From Sinomonas cyclohexanicum (GTDB lineage Bacteria > Actinomycetota > Actinomycetes > Actinomycetales > Micrococcaceae), in the NCBI RefSeq assembly GCF_020886775.1, contig NZ_AP024525.1, positions 1,054,001 to 1,118,000 on the forward strand: a stretch of 64,000 bases of DNA. Reading direction: 5' to 3'. The number at the start of each line of letters is the position of its first letter. Within the stretch, counting starts at the first letter, position 1. Below are positions 36,619-45,577 of this stretch, one piece after another. A program made the position numbers and the translations under genes. Under the pieces are notes generated by a model, which made no database searches, was not told where the DNA came from, and worked only from the letters and a program-made list of their open reading frames with translations.

Positions 36619-38801
36619 TCGAGGCCCTCGAGGAGGGCCGCCGACGCCGCCTCGGCCTTCGCCGCGTCGTCGAACCAGTACTCCTCGAGGGTTGGGACGA
36701 TCTCGGTGTCCACGACGCCGCGGAACCAGTCCGCGAACGAGGAGACGCGCTCCTCGGCCGGCGGGGTCACGAAGGAGTGGCCGAGCCGGAACTCGGAGCC
36801 GAGCGTCGGGTCGTCGGCGATGCGGTCGTTGAGCGCGTCGAAGTGGAAGCGGACGAGCTCGAGCTCCTTCGGGTCTACGCCGTGCCGCGCCGACATCCAC
36901 GCCTGCCACGCGTCGTTGACGTTCGGCTCGAGGGAGACGAACGCGAAGCGCCGGCGGAACGCGAGGTCCATGATCGCGAGCGAGCGGTCGGCGAGGTTCA
37001 TCGTGCCGATGATGTAGAGGTTGCTGGGCACGTGGACGCTCTCGGTGCCCGAGCGCGGGTACGCGAGCTGGAGGGACTCTCGCGGGGAGCGCTTCCCCGC
37101 CTCGATGAGGGTCAGGAGCTCGCCGAAGACCTGGACTGGGTTGCCGCGGTTGATCTCCTCGATGAGCATGACGTGCGGCACGTCCGGGTTCGCGTTGGCC
37201 CGCTCGACCATCTCGAGGAACGGCCCGTCCACGAGCGTGAGCTTGCCGTCCGAGCCGGGCCGCCAGCCGCGCACGAAGTCCTCGTAGCTCGAGTTCGGGT
37301 GGAACTGCGTCGCGCGGAGCGCGGACTTGTTGTCCCTCGTGCCGATGAGCGCATAGGCGAGGCGCCGGGCCAGCCACGTCTTGCCGGTGCCGGGAGGGCC
37401 CTGGAGGATGAGGTTCTTCTTGGACCGCCAGCGCGCCAGGTACGAGTTGAGGTCTGCCTCGTCGATGAAGCAGCCGTCCGTGACGATGTCGTGCACCGTG
37501 TAGCTGGCCTGCGGCGAGACGGGCGTCGGGTCGTCCTCGGGCTCCGGCGCCTCGCCCTCGGCCGTCTGCGCGTGGGAGCCCTGGCCGTACCGCTCGAGGT
37601 ATGCCGTCCAGGACAGCTCCGGGAACGAGTGGACCGCGAACTGGGGGTCCTCGAACTTCGAGGCGAGCGTGTCCAGCAGCGTGACGTACGCTGCGCCGTC
37701 GGCCGTGAAGAAGTCCTGGTCCAGCATGAGCTCGGTCTTGAGGTAGGTCCTCGAGCGGCCGTCCAGCGGCAGGAAGTTCCACGGGCGGACCCAGAACAGG
37801 CCCATGGTGAGTTTGGTGCCCACGCGGTAGATGTCGCGGGCGCGGTCGTAGGCGGCGGCGAGGCGGAACCGCTCGTGGTCCTCGCTCGAGTCGGCGGCGG
37901 CGAGCGCGGCCTCGAAGACGTCCCAGAGGCTGTCGATGTCGTCCCGCTGGCGGGTGCCGGCCGGCGGGAAGAACCACGAGTTCTGGTTGTTCAGCAGCGG
38001 GATCCCGTCGAAGCCGGTGGGCGCCGGGACCTTGACGCCGAGGAACGCGGCCCAGTCGGCCGCGATCTCGGTGCGCTTGGCCGGAGTGGTGCCGCGGTTG
38101 AACGTGCCCATGACCGTGAACGGGCAGATGTCCTTGAGCGGCACCGGGTTGTCCCGCCAGTCGCGGTCCATGAGGAAGCCGAGCTCCTCGTGGCGCTCCT
38201 GCATCTCGCGCAGGTGCGCGAGCAGCTCGGGGCGGCGGTGGCGGAAGCCCAGGAGCGCCGTCGCCATGGCCTCGTAGAACGCGGTCCACTCGAAGCGCTG
38301 CTCCGGCTTCGGGTCCGAGTCGCCGAACCGCTTGGCCCAGGCCGGGGCGTTGCGGAACCGGTCCGTGTCCTGCGCCTCGCCCCAGAAGGTGAAGCGGAGG
38401 AGCTCCTCGCGCATCCAGTGGCCGGGGGTGACCTTCCAGATGGTGTGACGGCCGGTGTAGAGGTACCACTCGCGCGGGGAGTCGACGCGGGTCCAGTCCA
38501 CGGCGATCTTGCGCCCGTCGCCGGGGTTGGCGGTGATGACGCCGACGGCCTTGATCGCCATGACGGAGACCGCGTGGCCCTGCGGGTCGAAGGGGAGGCC
38601 CTTGCGGCGGACGTACGTCGACTTCAGGGCGATCTGGTCGCCCACCTTCATCGACTTCACGGTGTCGAGGTAGCGGTCCTCGAACCCGTTCTCCCAGATG
38701 TGCTGCGAGATGAACCGTTCGGTCTGGTCCTTCGGTTCCTGGTCTGCGTAGTACGCTCCGACGAACCAGTACTGACCCTCGGGAACGCCCGCTTCCACCA
38801 T
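36615..38801 (-). CDS. mcrB: McrB-family AAA+ GTPase with EVE-like N-terminal domain
   Basis: The 728-residue protein has an AAA+ motor with Walker A GPPGTGKT (468-475), Walker B VMLIEEINR (544-552), the McrB sensor MNLADRS (601-607) and arginines at 616-618. The N-terminal 145 residues begin YWFVGAYYADQEPKDQTERF and resemble EVE/PUA-like domains that read modified bases. A middle helical region (150-430) is unassigned. McrBC is a type IV restriction system cutting DNA with modified cytosines. ATG 38801 was chosen because the EVE-like domain starts right after it. It is translationally coupled to mcrC. Confidence 0.88.
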   Translation of the reverse strand: MVEAGVPEGQYWFVGAYYADQEPKDQTERFISQHIWENGFEDRYLDTVKSMKVGDQIALKSTYVRRKGLPFDPQGHAVSVMAIKAVGVITANPGDGRKIAVDWTRVDSPREWYLYTGRHTIWKVTPGHWMREELLRFTFWGEAQDTDRFRNAPAWAKRFGDSDPKPEQRFEWTAFYEAMATALLGFRHRRPELLAHLREMQERHEELGFLMDRDWRDNPVPLKDICPFTVMGTFNRGTTPAKRTEIAADWAAFLGVKVPAPTGFDGIPLLNNQNSWFFPPAGTRQRDDIDSLWDVFEAALAAADSSEDHERFRLAAAYDRARDIYRVGTKLTMGLFWVRPWNFLPLDGRSRTYLKTELMLDQDFFTADGAAYVTLLDTLASKFEDPQFAVHSFPELSWTAYLERYGQGSHAQTAEGEAPEPEDDPTPVSPQASYTVHDIVTDGCFIDEADLNSYLARWRSKKNLILQGPPGTGKTWLARRLAYALIGTRDNKSALRATQFHPNSSYEDFVRGWRPGSDGKLTLVDGPFLEMVERANANPDVPHVMLIEEINRGNPVQVFGELLTLIEAGKRSPRESLQLAYPRSGTESVHVPSNLYIIGTMNLADRSLAIMDLAFRRRFAFVSLEPNVNDAWQAWMSARHGVDPKELELVRFHFDALNDRIADDPTLGSEFRLGHSFVTPPAEERVSSFADWFRGVVDTEIVPTLEEYWFDDAAKAEAASAALLEGLE

Positions 38802-38901
38802 TGATGCCCTGCCTTCTGCCCCTGTGCCGCGACCACGGCACCAAAGCATTAGATCATGTTCTGGAACGGCACGCCCGGGATTTGGCCCCCTGCGGGCTGC
38901 T

Positions 38902-39453
38902 TCACGTGATGGTGTAGCGCAGGTACGCGAAGCGTCCGATCCGGCGTTCGTCGGCGAGCACCAGATCGAGCCGCGCATCCGGCAGCGCGGGCGTCCCGCC
39001 GCCCACCGCGACGGGGGCGATGAACAGCCGGCCCTCGTCCACGAGGCGCGCCGCGAACGCCTCCGCCGCGAGGCCCGGGCCGCCGATTGCGAGGTCTGCC
39101 CCCGAGTGTTCCTTGAGCGCGCGCACCTCGGCGGGATCGAAGACCCGCTCGAGCCTGGTCCGCGCCGTCGTGGCCTCCTCGAGCGTCCGGGAGTACACGA
39201 TCTTCTCCGCGCCGCGCCAGATCTGAGCGAAATCGCGCACGACGGCGGGCTGGCCGGCCTCGATTCTGGGGTCCTCCCACGCGCGCATCACCTCGTAGAC
39301 CCGCCGCCCGTACAGGTAGGTGCCCACCGGGCGCAGGAGATCGTTGACCGCGGCGTGGACGTCCTCGTCCGGGGCCGCCCAGTCGAAGTTCCCGGCGCGG
39401 TCCGCGATGTAGCCGTCGAGCGAGGCGAGGTTCATGTAGACGAGGCGTCCCAT
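38902..39453 (-). CDS. RibD C-terminal (dihydrofolate reductase-like) protein
   Basis: The 183-residue protein starts MGRLVYMNLASLDGYIADRAG, typical of the DHFR-like RibD C-terminal family, with TYLYGRRVYEVM and DLAIGGPGLAAEAF as nucleotide-binding segments. Such proteins are NADPH-dependent reductases of unknown substrate. ATG 39453 matches the family start; 12 codons upstream are open but not conserved. A 12-mer copy lies at 39236-39247. Confidence 0.85.
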   Translation of the reverse strand: MGRLVYMNLASLDGYIADRAGNFDWAAPDEDVHAAVNDLLRPVGTYLYGRRVYEVMRAWEDPRIEAGQPAVVRDFAQIWRGAEKIVYSRTLEEATTARTRLERVFDPAEVRALKEHSGADLAIGGPGLAAEAFAARLVDEGRLFIAPVAVGGGTPALPDARLDLVLADERRIGRFAYLRYTIT

Positions 39454-39585
39454 GGGTCCACTCTGGGCGGATGCGGCCCGAAGGGGCAAGGGGCGGGCAT
39501 CCCGCGGGATGCCCGGGGCGGCCCCCCATATTCGCCGTCCCGGACACCGCGTCGCGCTGCATCCTGTCCCGACGCAGCGCTGTGG

Positions 39586-39628
39586 TGCAGCCGGTCCCGG
39601 CCGTCTTCACGGGGCAGGACCGGCTGCA
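39586..39628. repeat. 12-bp inverted repeat with 19-base loop
   Basis: TGCAGCCGGTCC (39586-39597) and GGACCGGCTGCA (39617-39628) are perfect reverse complements. It lies in the gap between the RibD-like gene and a small gene; it may be a terminator for the latter (leftward) or an operator. Confidence 0.5.
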
Positions 39629-39667
39629 CTCACAAGGAGAACAAGAGGGTCCGACATTTCTCGCGGG

Positions 39668-39979
39668 TCACCCGGCGGGACATGGCACGAGCAGGTGGAA
39701 GACGTCGTCCTGGACGCCGATCCGCACCGGCTCGCGCTCGGGCAGCGAGCTCATCACGTCGTTGCCCACGGCGAGCGTGCCGGAGCGCCGGTCGTTGCTG
39801 CGCGGGCTCCACAGGACCGAGCGTTCGCTGCCTCCCACGGAGACCTTCACCACGGTGGGTGCGAGCGGGAAGGCCGCGAGCGCGCTGCCCGGGATGCGCA
39901 GCACCTCCGAGTTGCGGTCGGATTCGGTCACCGGCTGCGAGGCAACCACCTGCGCATAATCTCTTTCCCACGTGTGCAT
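39668..39979 (-). CDS. Small unknown protein
   Basis: This frame of 103 residues (ATG 39979; TTG 39985 is also possible) has good GC third positions and a protein-like pattern (VLRIPGSALAAFPLAPTVVKVSVGG, then ERSVLWSPRSNDRR), suggesting a beta-rich domain. I recognise no family. A ribosome site is not clear. The gap between RibD-like and SDR genes would otherwise be over 600 bases. Confidence 0.5.
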   Translation of the reverse strand: MHTWERDYAQVVASQPVTESDRNSEVLRIPGSALAAFPLAPTVVKVSVGGSERSVLWSPRSNDRRSGTLAVGNDVMSSLPEREPVRIGVQDDVFHLLVPCPAG

Positions 39980-40091
39980 CTTCAACCCGTATCACGCGGG
40001 ACCGGCCGAGACCGGGAGCGACACCTGGGGCCCTTGAGACGGCCGGTCCATGACGCCCACGCCTGGCCGCTGGACCAGCCGCACCGGCCCG

Positions 40092-41042
40092 TCACACGGG
40101 CAGCCGGACCCCGCTCAGCCGCTCCGCCTCGGCCACGAGCCGGGCCGCGGGATCGGGGTCGAGGACCGACGGCCGCGGAGTGTGCTTCGCCGGTGGCCCA
40201 CTCAGCTGGAAGGGGCCGGACGGGCCCCAGTAGTCGCCGTTGGCAACGTCTGGACTCGCGACCCCCGCGACCAGCGCACTCGCCGCCCGGTCCTTGCCCT
40301 GGCCGATGAGCCGAAGCAGCGGCCGCAGCGCAGGGAACGGGTCGGGCTGGTTGACCGCGACGCCCACGCGGACGGGCGCGAGCGCGTCCATCGCCGTGCC
40401 CGGGTGCACCACCACGGACGACGCGCCCGTGCCCTCGAGGCGCCGCGCGAGCTCGAACCCGAGCGACATCACGGCGAGCTTGGACTGGGCGTACTTGGAC
40501 AGGTCGGAGCGCGGCTCGGCCGGGTCCGGCACGGTGTCCGCGGGCGCCTTGGCCGCGGCGTAGCTGATGCTCCCCACCGTCACGAGCCTCCCGCCGGACT
40601 CCATGAGCCGGGGCAGCAGTCCGGCGACCAGCGCATACGTGCCCAGGAAGTTGGTCCCCCAGAACAGCTCGAGGCCGTCCGGGGTGGTCCGCGTCCGCGG
40701 CCCCCGCTCGGCACGCGGCTTCACGTGGTCGGGCAGGCCCACCGCTCCCGCGTTGGCGACCACCGCGTCGAGGCGCGGCAGCCCGGCGAGGAGCGCGGCG
40801 GCGTCGTGCGTCGCGGCGAGGCTCGACAGGTCCAGGGGAACCGTGCGCACGACGGCGCCCGGCACCTGCGCGCGGATGCTGGCCTCCGCGGCGGCTCCCC
40901 GCTGCGGGCTGCGCGCGCTGATCACTACGGACGCGCCGAGGCGGGCGAGCTGCTCGGCCGTGAAGTAGCCGATTCCGGCGGTGGCGCCGGTGACGGCGAC
41001 CGTGGCGCCGTCGAGCCTCGGGAGCGCGGGCCGGGCGGTCAT
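40092..41042 (-). CDS. Short-chain dehydrogenase/reductase
   Basis: The 316-residue protein has the SDR cofactor motif VTGATAGIGYFTAEQLA, ANAGAVG, the catalytic serine in VTVGSISYAA and SKYAQSKLAV with the YxxxK pair (here Tyr-Ala-Gln-Ser-Lys). Length and the WGTNFLGTYALVAGLLPRL segment are like retinol-dehydrogenase-type SDRs. The substrate is unknown. A 12-mer copy falls at 40846-40857. It is 29 bases downstream of the UspA gene. Confidence 0.85.
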   Translation of the reverse strand: MTARPALPRLDGATVAVTGATAGIGYFTAEQLARLGASVVISARSPQRGAAAEASIRAQVPGAVVRTVPLDLSSLAATHDAAALLAGLPRLDAVVANAGAVGLPDHVKPRAERGPRTRTTPDGLELFWGTNFLGTYALVAGLLPRLMESGGRLVTVGSISYAAAKAPADTVPDPAEPRSDLSKYAQSKLAVMSLGFELARRLEGTGASSVVVHPGTAMDALAPVRVGVAVNQPDPFPALRPLLRLIGQGKDRAASALVAGVASPDVANGDYWGPSGPFQLSGPPAKHTPRPSVLDPDPAARLVAEAERLSGVRLPV

Positions 41043-41071
41043 GGTGCGGTTCCGGGGAGCGTCAGGACGGC

Positions 41072-41500
41072 TCAGGAGCCGACGGTCTTGACGATGTAGA
41101 CGTCGCAGGGGGCGGAGTGCGCCACCGAGTTGGCCACGCTCCCGAGGAACCGGCCCAGACCCTGCATGCCGCGGTTGCCCACCACGATCATCCGCGCTCC
41201 CACGCGCTCGGCCTCGGCGATGATCGCCTCGGCCGGCTTGCCGCGCGCCGCGCCGTACGTGACCGTGAGGCCCGGCGCCTCGAGGGCCTCGGCGGCCTTC
41301 TTCGCCGTGGCCACGGTCGTGTCCGCGTCGGAGACGATCCACGTGTCGCTGCCGCTGCCGAGCACCTCGGTGCGGTCGGTGTCGAAGGCGGACACGATGT
41401 GGAGCGGCGCACCGAGGGCCACCGCGAGGTCGCGGGCCTGCTGCGCGGCGTAACGCGCGGTCTCGCTGCCGTCCACCCCGACAACGATCGGTCCAGTCAT
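41072..41500 (-). CDS. Universal stress protein
   Basis: The 142-residue single-domain UspA protein begins MTGPIVVGVDGSETARYAAQ and has the ATP-binding signature VVGNRGMQGLGRFLGSVANSVAHSAPCDV near the C-terminus. It likely binds ATP during starvation or hypoxia stress. ATG 41500 has GGAGGAACGCACC upstream. Confidence 0.92.
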   Translation of the reverse strand: MTGPIVVGVDGSETARYAAQQARDLAVALGAPLHIVSAFDTDRTEVLGSGSDTWIVSDADTTVATAKKAAEALEAPGLTVTYGAARGKPAEAIIAEAERVGARMIVVGNRGMQGLGRFLGSVANSVAHSAPCDVYIVKTVGS

Positions 41501-41597
41501 GGTGCGTTCCTCCAAGGGCGAGTGGGGCTGATGGGCCCACACTACCCGTCGCGGACTGCCCCGCGCGGGCGGCGCGGCCGGTGCAGGCGGGCGGGCG

Positions 41598-42248
41598 TCA
41601 GAGCGCGCCGAGGGCCTCGGCGATCGGCGTCTCGCCCTGGTTGAAGCCCACGAACTCATGGACCGTGCGCGGCTCGCGCAGGGCCGCGGCCGCCACCGCC
41701 GCGACGTCCGCGCGGCTCACGCTGCGCGAGTCCGTGGGGTCGGCGAGGGAGATCCTTCCGGTGCCCGGGTCGAGCGTGAGCGTGGACGGGCCGAGGATCG
41801 TCCAGTCGAGGCCCGTGCCGCGCAGGTGCTCGTCCGCGGCGGCCTTCGCCTCGGCGTAGTGGAAGAACGGGTTGGTCTCCGGGATCCCGTGGTCGGGACG
41901 GGAACCGAGGTAGGAGACCATGACGTACCGGGGGACTCCTGCGTCCGCGGCGGCCTTCATGGACCGGATCGCCGCGTCGCGGTCCACGGCCTGGGTCCGG
42001 GCCGGGCTCCCGCCGCCCGCGCCTGCCGACCACACGACGGCGTCGTGCCCGGAGAGGAGTGCGGCCATGCCCGCCTCGTCAAGCGTCTCGATGTCCTCCA
42101 CGACCGGAGTGGCGCCCGTCGCCTCGACCTCCGCCGCGTGCGCGGGGTTGCGGATGATCGAGGTGACCTCGTCTCCCCGCTCCACGAGCAGTGGGGCGAG
42201 GAGCAGTGCCACCTTGCCGTGGCCTCCGATGATGGCGATGCGGGACAT
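41598..42248 (-). CDS. NAD(P)H-binding atypical SDR
   Basis: The 216-residue protein has the cofactor motif IIGGHGKVALLLAPLLVERG and a PRYVMVSYLGSRPD segment, typical of the NAD(P)-binding SDR_a5 family (YwnB/flavin reductase-like). It lacks the classical YxxxK arrangement in normal context but has FFHYAEAKAAAD. The role is unknown. It is downstream of the ABC exporter operon in the same direction, after a 71-base gap. Confidence 0.82.
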   Translation of the reverse strand: MSRIAIIGGHGKVALLLAPLLVERGDEVTSIIRNPAHAAEVEATGATPVVEDIETLDEAGMAALLSGHDAVVWSAGAGGGSPARTQAVDRDAAIRSMKAAADAGVPRYVMVSYLGSRPDHGIPETNPFFHYAEAKAAADEHLRGTGLDWTILGPSTLTLDPGTGRISLADPTDSRSVSRADVAAVAAAALREPRTVHEFVGFNQGETPIAEALGAL

Positions 42249-42319
42249 GCGGGCTCCTTGTGCTCGGGTCAGTCCCACCCTGCCACGTCTCCTGCCGCCC
42301 GTCAGCCGCGCACCGCCGG

Positions 42320-42823
42320 TCAGCCCCGCCGCTCCTGCTCCCATTCGTCGAGGAGCTTGGGCATGCGCTCGGCGATGAACCGGTAGAAGTGGGCCATGTC
42401 CTCAGCCCGGGCGCGCGCCGCGGACCCGGTCGGGAGGTCCTCGGCGAGGGCCATCGAGAGCGCGCCGAGCTGGTGGTAGATGGGATTCTGCCTCAGCGTG
42501 GCGACGTACCAGAGGTCCTCCGGCAGGGCGTAGCGGTCGCGACGGCTCCCGGGCTGGGCGACGCGGTGCACGAACCCGACGGTCTGCAGGTACCGCACCG
42601 CGCCGGAGACGGCGGCGGCGCTCACCCCGAGGACCTCGGACAGCTCCGCGGCGGTCAGGGCGCCGTCCTCGGAGACGACGAGCGCCATCAGGGCGCGGGC
42701 CGGGATGCGGGGGAACCCGGCGGCGATCATGACTGCCGCCGAGCTCTCTGCGGATTCGGGCAGCGCGCGCGGCTCCGGGCCGGCCTGCGCGTCGAGGTCC
42801 GGGGTGTCCGGTTCCGCGCTCAC
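42320..42823 (-). CDS. MarR/GbsR-type regulator of the ABC exporter
   Basis: The 167-residue protein has a winged helix with LTAAELSEVLGVSAAAVSGAVRYLQTVGFV and a C-terminal dimerisation helix region (HQLGALSMALAEDL, FIAERMPKLLDEWEQE), the GbsR-like branch of MarR proteins. It starts at GTG 42823, overlapping the permease stop by four bases, so it is cotranscribed with the exporter. It is the obvious ligand of the palindrome at 45487-45502 before the ATPase gene. Confidence 0.82.
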   Translation of the reverse strand: MSAEPDTPDLDAQAGPEPRALPESAESSAAVMIAAGFPRIPARALMALVVSEDGALTAAELSEVLGVSAAAVSGAVRYLQTVGFVHRVAQPGSRRDRYALPEDLWYVATLRQNPIYHQLGALSMALAEDLPTGSAARARAEDMAHFYRFIAERMPKLLDEWEQERRG

Positions 42824-44442
42824 GCCGACCCCACCTCGCGGCGCCGCATGAGGGCGAGCGAGAGGGCCGCGGCGACCACGCTGATGCCGAGCATCCAGAA
42901 GCCGCCCGTCCAGTCGGTACCGCCCGAGCCGGGGACGGGGGTGTGCGAGAACGGGGAGATGTCCTGGATCGACTTGTCCACGCCGATCAGCCCGCCGAAC
43001 ACGCCGAGGAGGACGGCGAGGCCGAGGATCGTCCAGCCCGCGGGGATCGTGGCGGGCGGCCAGACGACGAACACGAGCGCCGGGACGGCCAGGAAGATGA
43101 GGGCCGCGGGGATCTGGTCGATGGCTGTCATCCAGACATCTCCCACGGCGCCGGAGGTGTCCCCGGACGCGACGAGCGAGAGCCACGCGCCGAGGGCCGT
43201 CAGGAGCAGGACTGCGACGATCGTGAGGGTTCCGAGGGCGAGGTAGTCCGCGAACCAGCGCATGCGGCCGAGCGGCTGGGACACGAGCCAGGGCCCGGTG
43301 CCCGCGGCCTCCTCCTGCCGGGCGCGGATGACGGCCTGGAGGGCGCACGCCGCGGCCAGGACGCCGGCGAGGAGGAAGAAGACGGACACGAGCAGCTGGG
43401 TCGTCGAGGAGCCCTGGGCCTGGATCATCTTGCGCAGGGCGGCGGTCGTGTCCGGATTGGCCGACGTGACGGCGTCGACCGCGGAGCCGAGGCCGCCTGT
43501 CAGGAGCCCGGTGGCGAGGCCGCCGATGCACCAGCCGATGATGGAGCCCATCTGGAGCCGCGCCGCGAGGGCGAAGGAGCCGTTCAGGGCCGGGCGCGCG
43601 TCCGCGCGTCCCGTGCGCTCCGCGAGGAGCGCGGCGCCGACGTCGCGGCGGTCCATGATCAGTGCCGTCGCCGCGATGCACACGGCGCCGAGGGCGAGCG
43701 GGAGGACGAGCGGCCACCACCGGTCGCCCGTGTACGCGAACGTCTGCTGGCCCCAGCCGATCGGGGAGATCCAGCTCGGCCACCCGGCGGTCATGGTCAT
43801 GCCGTCCGGGCCGGGTGTGCCGGCGGCGTCGCCGAAGCCGCGCAGGATGTATGCGGCGAGCACGAGTGACGCCGAGATGGCGTTCGCGCCGCGGGACGTG
43901 CTCATGAACTCGCCCGCGAGCAGCCCGACCCCGAGGAACGAGATGCCGACCGCCCCGGCGGCCGCCCCCGTCAGGATCGATCCGGCGGGGTCGAGGTTCG
44001 AGGCGATGAAGGAGAGCGCGACGGCGATCGCGGCCAGGAGGTTCGCGATGACGCCGTGCACCACCGTGGCCAAGAGGGGGAGCATCCGGCCGGCCGGCGT
44101 CGACGAGATCATCTCGGCGCGGCCGTTCTCCTCCTCGGCGCGGGAGTGGCGGACCGCCATGAACGTGCTCATCCAGCCGGTGAGCAGCGAGAGGAACGAG
44201 AAGATCTCGAAGAACGTGAACGCGCCCAGACCCGGGCCGCGGGCGAGGCCGCGGAAGATGAGGATCACGGGCGTGGCGAGGGCGACCTTGAGGACATCGG
44301 TCTGCTCGGCGAGCGTGCCATAGGTCTTGGCCACGGCGGCCGCCGAGAAGAGCGCCATCGCGGCGATGCCCACGATCCAGCCGACCAGCTGCCACCGGTC
44401 GCGGCGCAGGCGCTGCCGGTAGAGCGTGAGGAGCGTGCTCAT
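42820..44442 (-). CDS. ABC exporter permease (tetronasin-type)
   Basis: The 540-residue membrane protein has about twelve hydrophobic segments in two similar halves and the opening TLYRQRLRRDRWQLVGWIVG, as in the tetronasin/polyketide antibiotic exporter permeases of actinobacteria. It would pair with the ATPase encoded directly upstream. The exported compound is unknown; drug or lipid-like molecules are usual. It starts one base after the ATPase gene ends. Confidence 0.85.
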   Translation of the reverse strand: MSTLLTLYRQRLRRDRWQLVGWIVGIAAMALFSAAAVAKTYGTLAEQTDVLKVALATPVILIFRGLARGPGLGAFTFFEIFSFLSLLTGWMSTFMAVRHSRAEEENGRAEMISSTPAGRMLPLLATVVHGVIANLLAAIAVALSFIASNLDPAGSILTGAAAGAVGISFLGVGLLAGEFMSTSRGANAISASLVLAAYILRGFGDAAGTPGPDGMTMTAGWPSWISPIGWGQQTFAYTGDRWWPLVLPLALGAVCIAATALIMDRRDVGAALLAERTGRADARPALNGSFALAARLQMGSIIGWCIGGLATGLLTGGLGSAVDAVTSANPDTTAALRKMIQAQGSSTTQLLVSVFFLLAGVLAAACALQAVIRARQEEAAGTGPWLVSQPLGRMRWFADYLALGTLTIVAVLLLTALGAWLSLVASGDTSGAVGDVWMTAIDQIPAALIFLAVPALVFVVWPPATIPAGWTILGLAVLLGVFGGLIGVDKSIQDISPFSHTPVPGSGGTDWTGGFWMLGISVVAAALSLALMRRREVGSA

Positions 44443-44443
44443 G

Positions 44444-45466
44444 TCAGGCTCCCGTGCTCGTCGTCGTGCGCACCGTGGCGGGCGCTTCCTCCGCGCCACG
44501 GTGGCGGCGGTGGTGACGGGCTCCGTCGTCGTGCGTGCCGCGGTCCCCGTTCTCGCGGACGGCCACTGTGTCGCCGTAGTGGCGGAGGAAGAGCTCCTCG
44601 AGCGAGGCCGGCGAGACGAGCAGGCTCTTGACGCCCAGGGTGCCGAGGAGGGGGAGGACCTCGTGGACGCGGTCCGAGTCCGCGCCGAACTTCACGCGGC
44701 CGTCCGCGACGGTGAGGTCGTGGACCTCGGGCCGAGCGCTGAGCGCGGCCGTATCGACGTGATCCTGGGCGAACGAGATCTCGGTGCGGGTGAGGTGCCG
44801 GAGCGAGTCGAGGGTGCCGCCGTCGACGATCTTTCCCGAGCGGATGATGCTCACCCGGTCGGCCAGGCGCTCGACCTCGGAGAGGATGTGGCTCGAGAGG
44901 AGCACGGTGGCCCCGTCCTTGGCCATGCTGCGGACCTCGCGCGTGAACACGGCCTCCATGAGCGGGTCGAGGCCGCTCGTGGGCTCGTCGAAGAGGTAGA
45001 GCTCCGCATCGGTGGCGAAGGCGGAGATCAGGGCGACCTTCTGCCGGTTGCCCTTCGAGTACGCGCGGCCCTTCTTCGTCGGGTCGAAGTCGAACGTCTC
45101 GCAGAGCTCCTTCTTGCGGGCCCTGTACCGGGCATGGTCCGTGGTGCCGCCCCGCAGGCGCGAGATGAGGTCGATCGCCTCGCCCCCGGAGAGGTTGGGC
45201 CAGATGCTCACGTCGCCCGGGATGCTGGCGACGTGGCGGTGGAGCTCGACGGCGTCCGCCCACGGGTCCTTGCCGAGGACGGTGGCCGTGCCCGAGGTGG
45301 CGCGGGCCAGGCCGAGGAGGACGCGCAGCGTGGTGGACTTGCCGGCTCCGTTGGGGCCGAGGAATCCGTGGACCTCGCCCTGGGCGACTTCGAGGTTCAG
45401 GCCGTCGAGGGCGTGCACGCGGCCGAAGTGCTTGTGGAGGTCGACTGTCTGTATGACCGTTGTCAT
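44444..45466 (-). CDS. ABC exporter ATPase
   Basis: The 340-residue ATPase has Walker A GPNGAGKS (37-44), a variant signature YSKGNRQKV, and Walker B LYLFDEPTSGLDP. A C-terminal domain of about 110 residues ends in a His/Arg/Asp-rich tail. It belongs to the DrrA-like group that powers two-half or duplicated permeases. The operon order is ATPase, permease, regulator. The palindrome at 45487-45502 lies just before its start. Confidence 0.92.
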   Translation of the reverse strand: MTTVIQTVDLHKHFGRVHALDGLNLEVAQGEVHGFLGPNGAGKSTTLRVLLGLARATSGTATVLGKDPWADAVELHRHVASIPGDVSIWPNLSGGEAIDLISRLRGGTTDHARYRARKKELCETFDFDPTKKGRAYSKGNRQKVALISAFATDAELYLFDEPTSGLDPLMEAVFTREVRSMAKDGATVLLSSHILSEVERLADRVSIIRSGKIVDGGTLDSLRHLTRTEISFAQDHVDTAALSARPEVHDLTVADGRVKFGADSDRVHEVLPLLGTLGVKSLLVSPASLEELFLRHYGDTVAVRENGDRGTHDDGARHHRRHRGAEEAPATVRTTTSTGA

Positions 45467-45486
45467 GAGAATGAAGCTACGCGCGT

Positions 45487-45502
45487 TTCACAAAGTTGTG
45501 AA
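45487..45502. promoter_or_regulatory. Perfect 16-bp palindromic operator of the exporter operon
   Basis: TTCACAAAGTTGTGAA has arms TTCACAA and TTGTGAA around AG and lies 20 bases before the ATPase start. A second, imperfect pair (TTCAGAA ... TTCTGTAA, 45505-45529) follows. The local AT-richness contrasts with the flanks. It fits autoregulation by the GbsR/MarR protein at 42320. Confidence 0.7.
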
Positions 45503-45577
45503 TATTCAGAAGCATAAGGATTCTGTAAAGGCGCCCGCGGCCGGGGAGCCGGGGCCTGCCGTGGGAGAGTAGTCCCC

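Noticed and set aside
36777-38804. A 675-codon frame antisense to mcrB
   Set aside because: Low-complexity Arg/Glu/Val/Leu product typical of antisense shadows; McrB motifs on the other strand are unambiguous.
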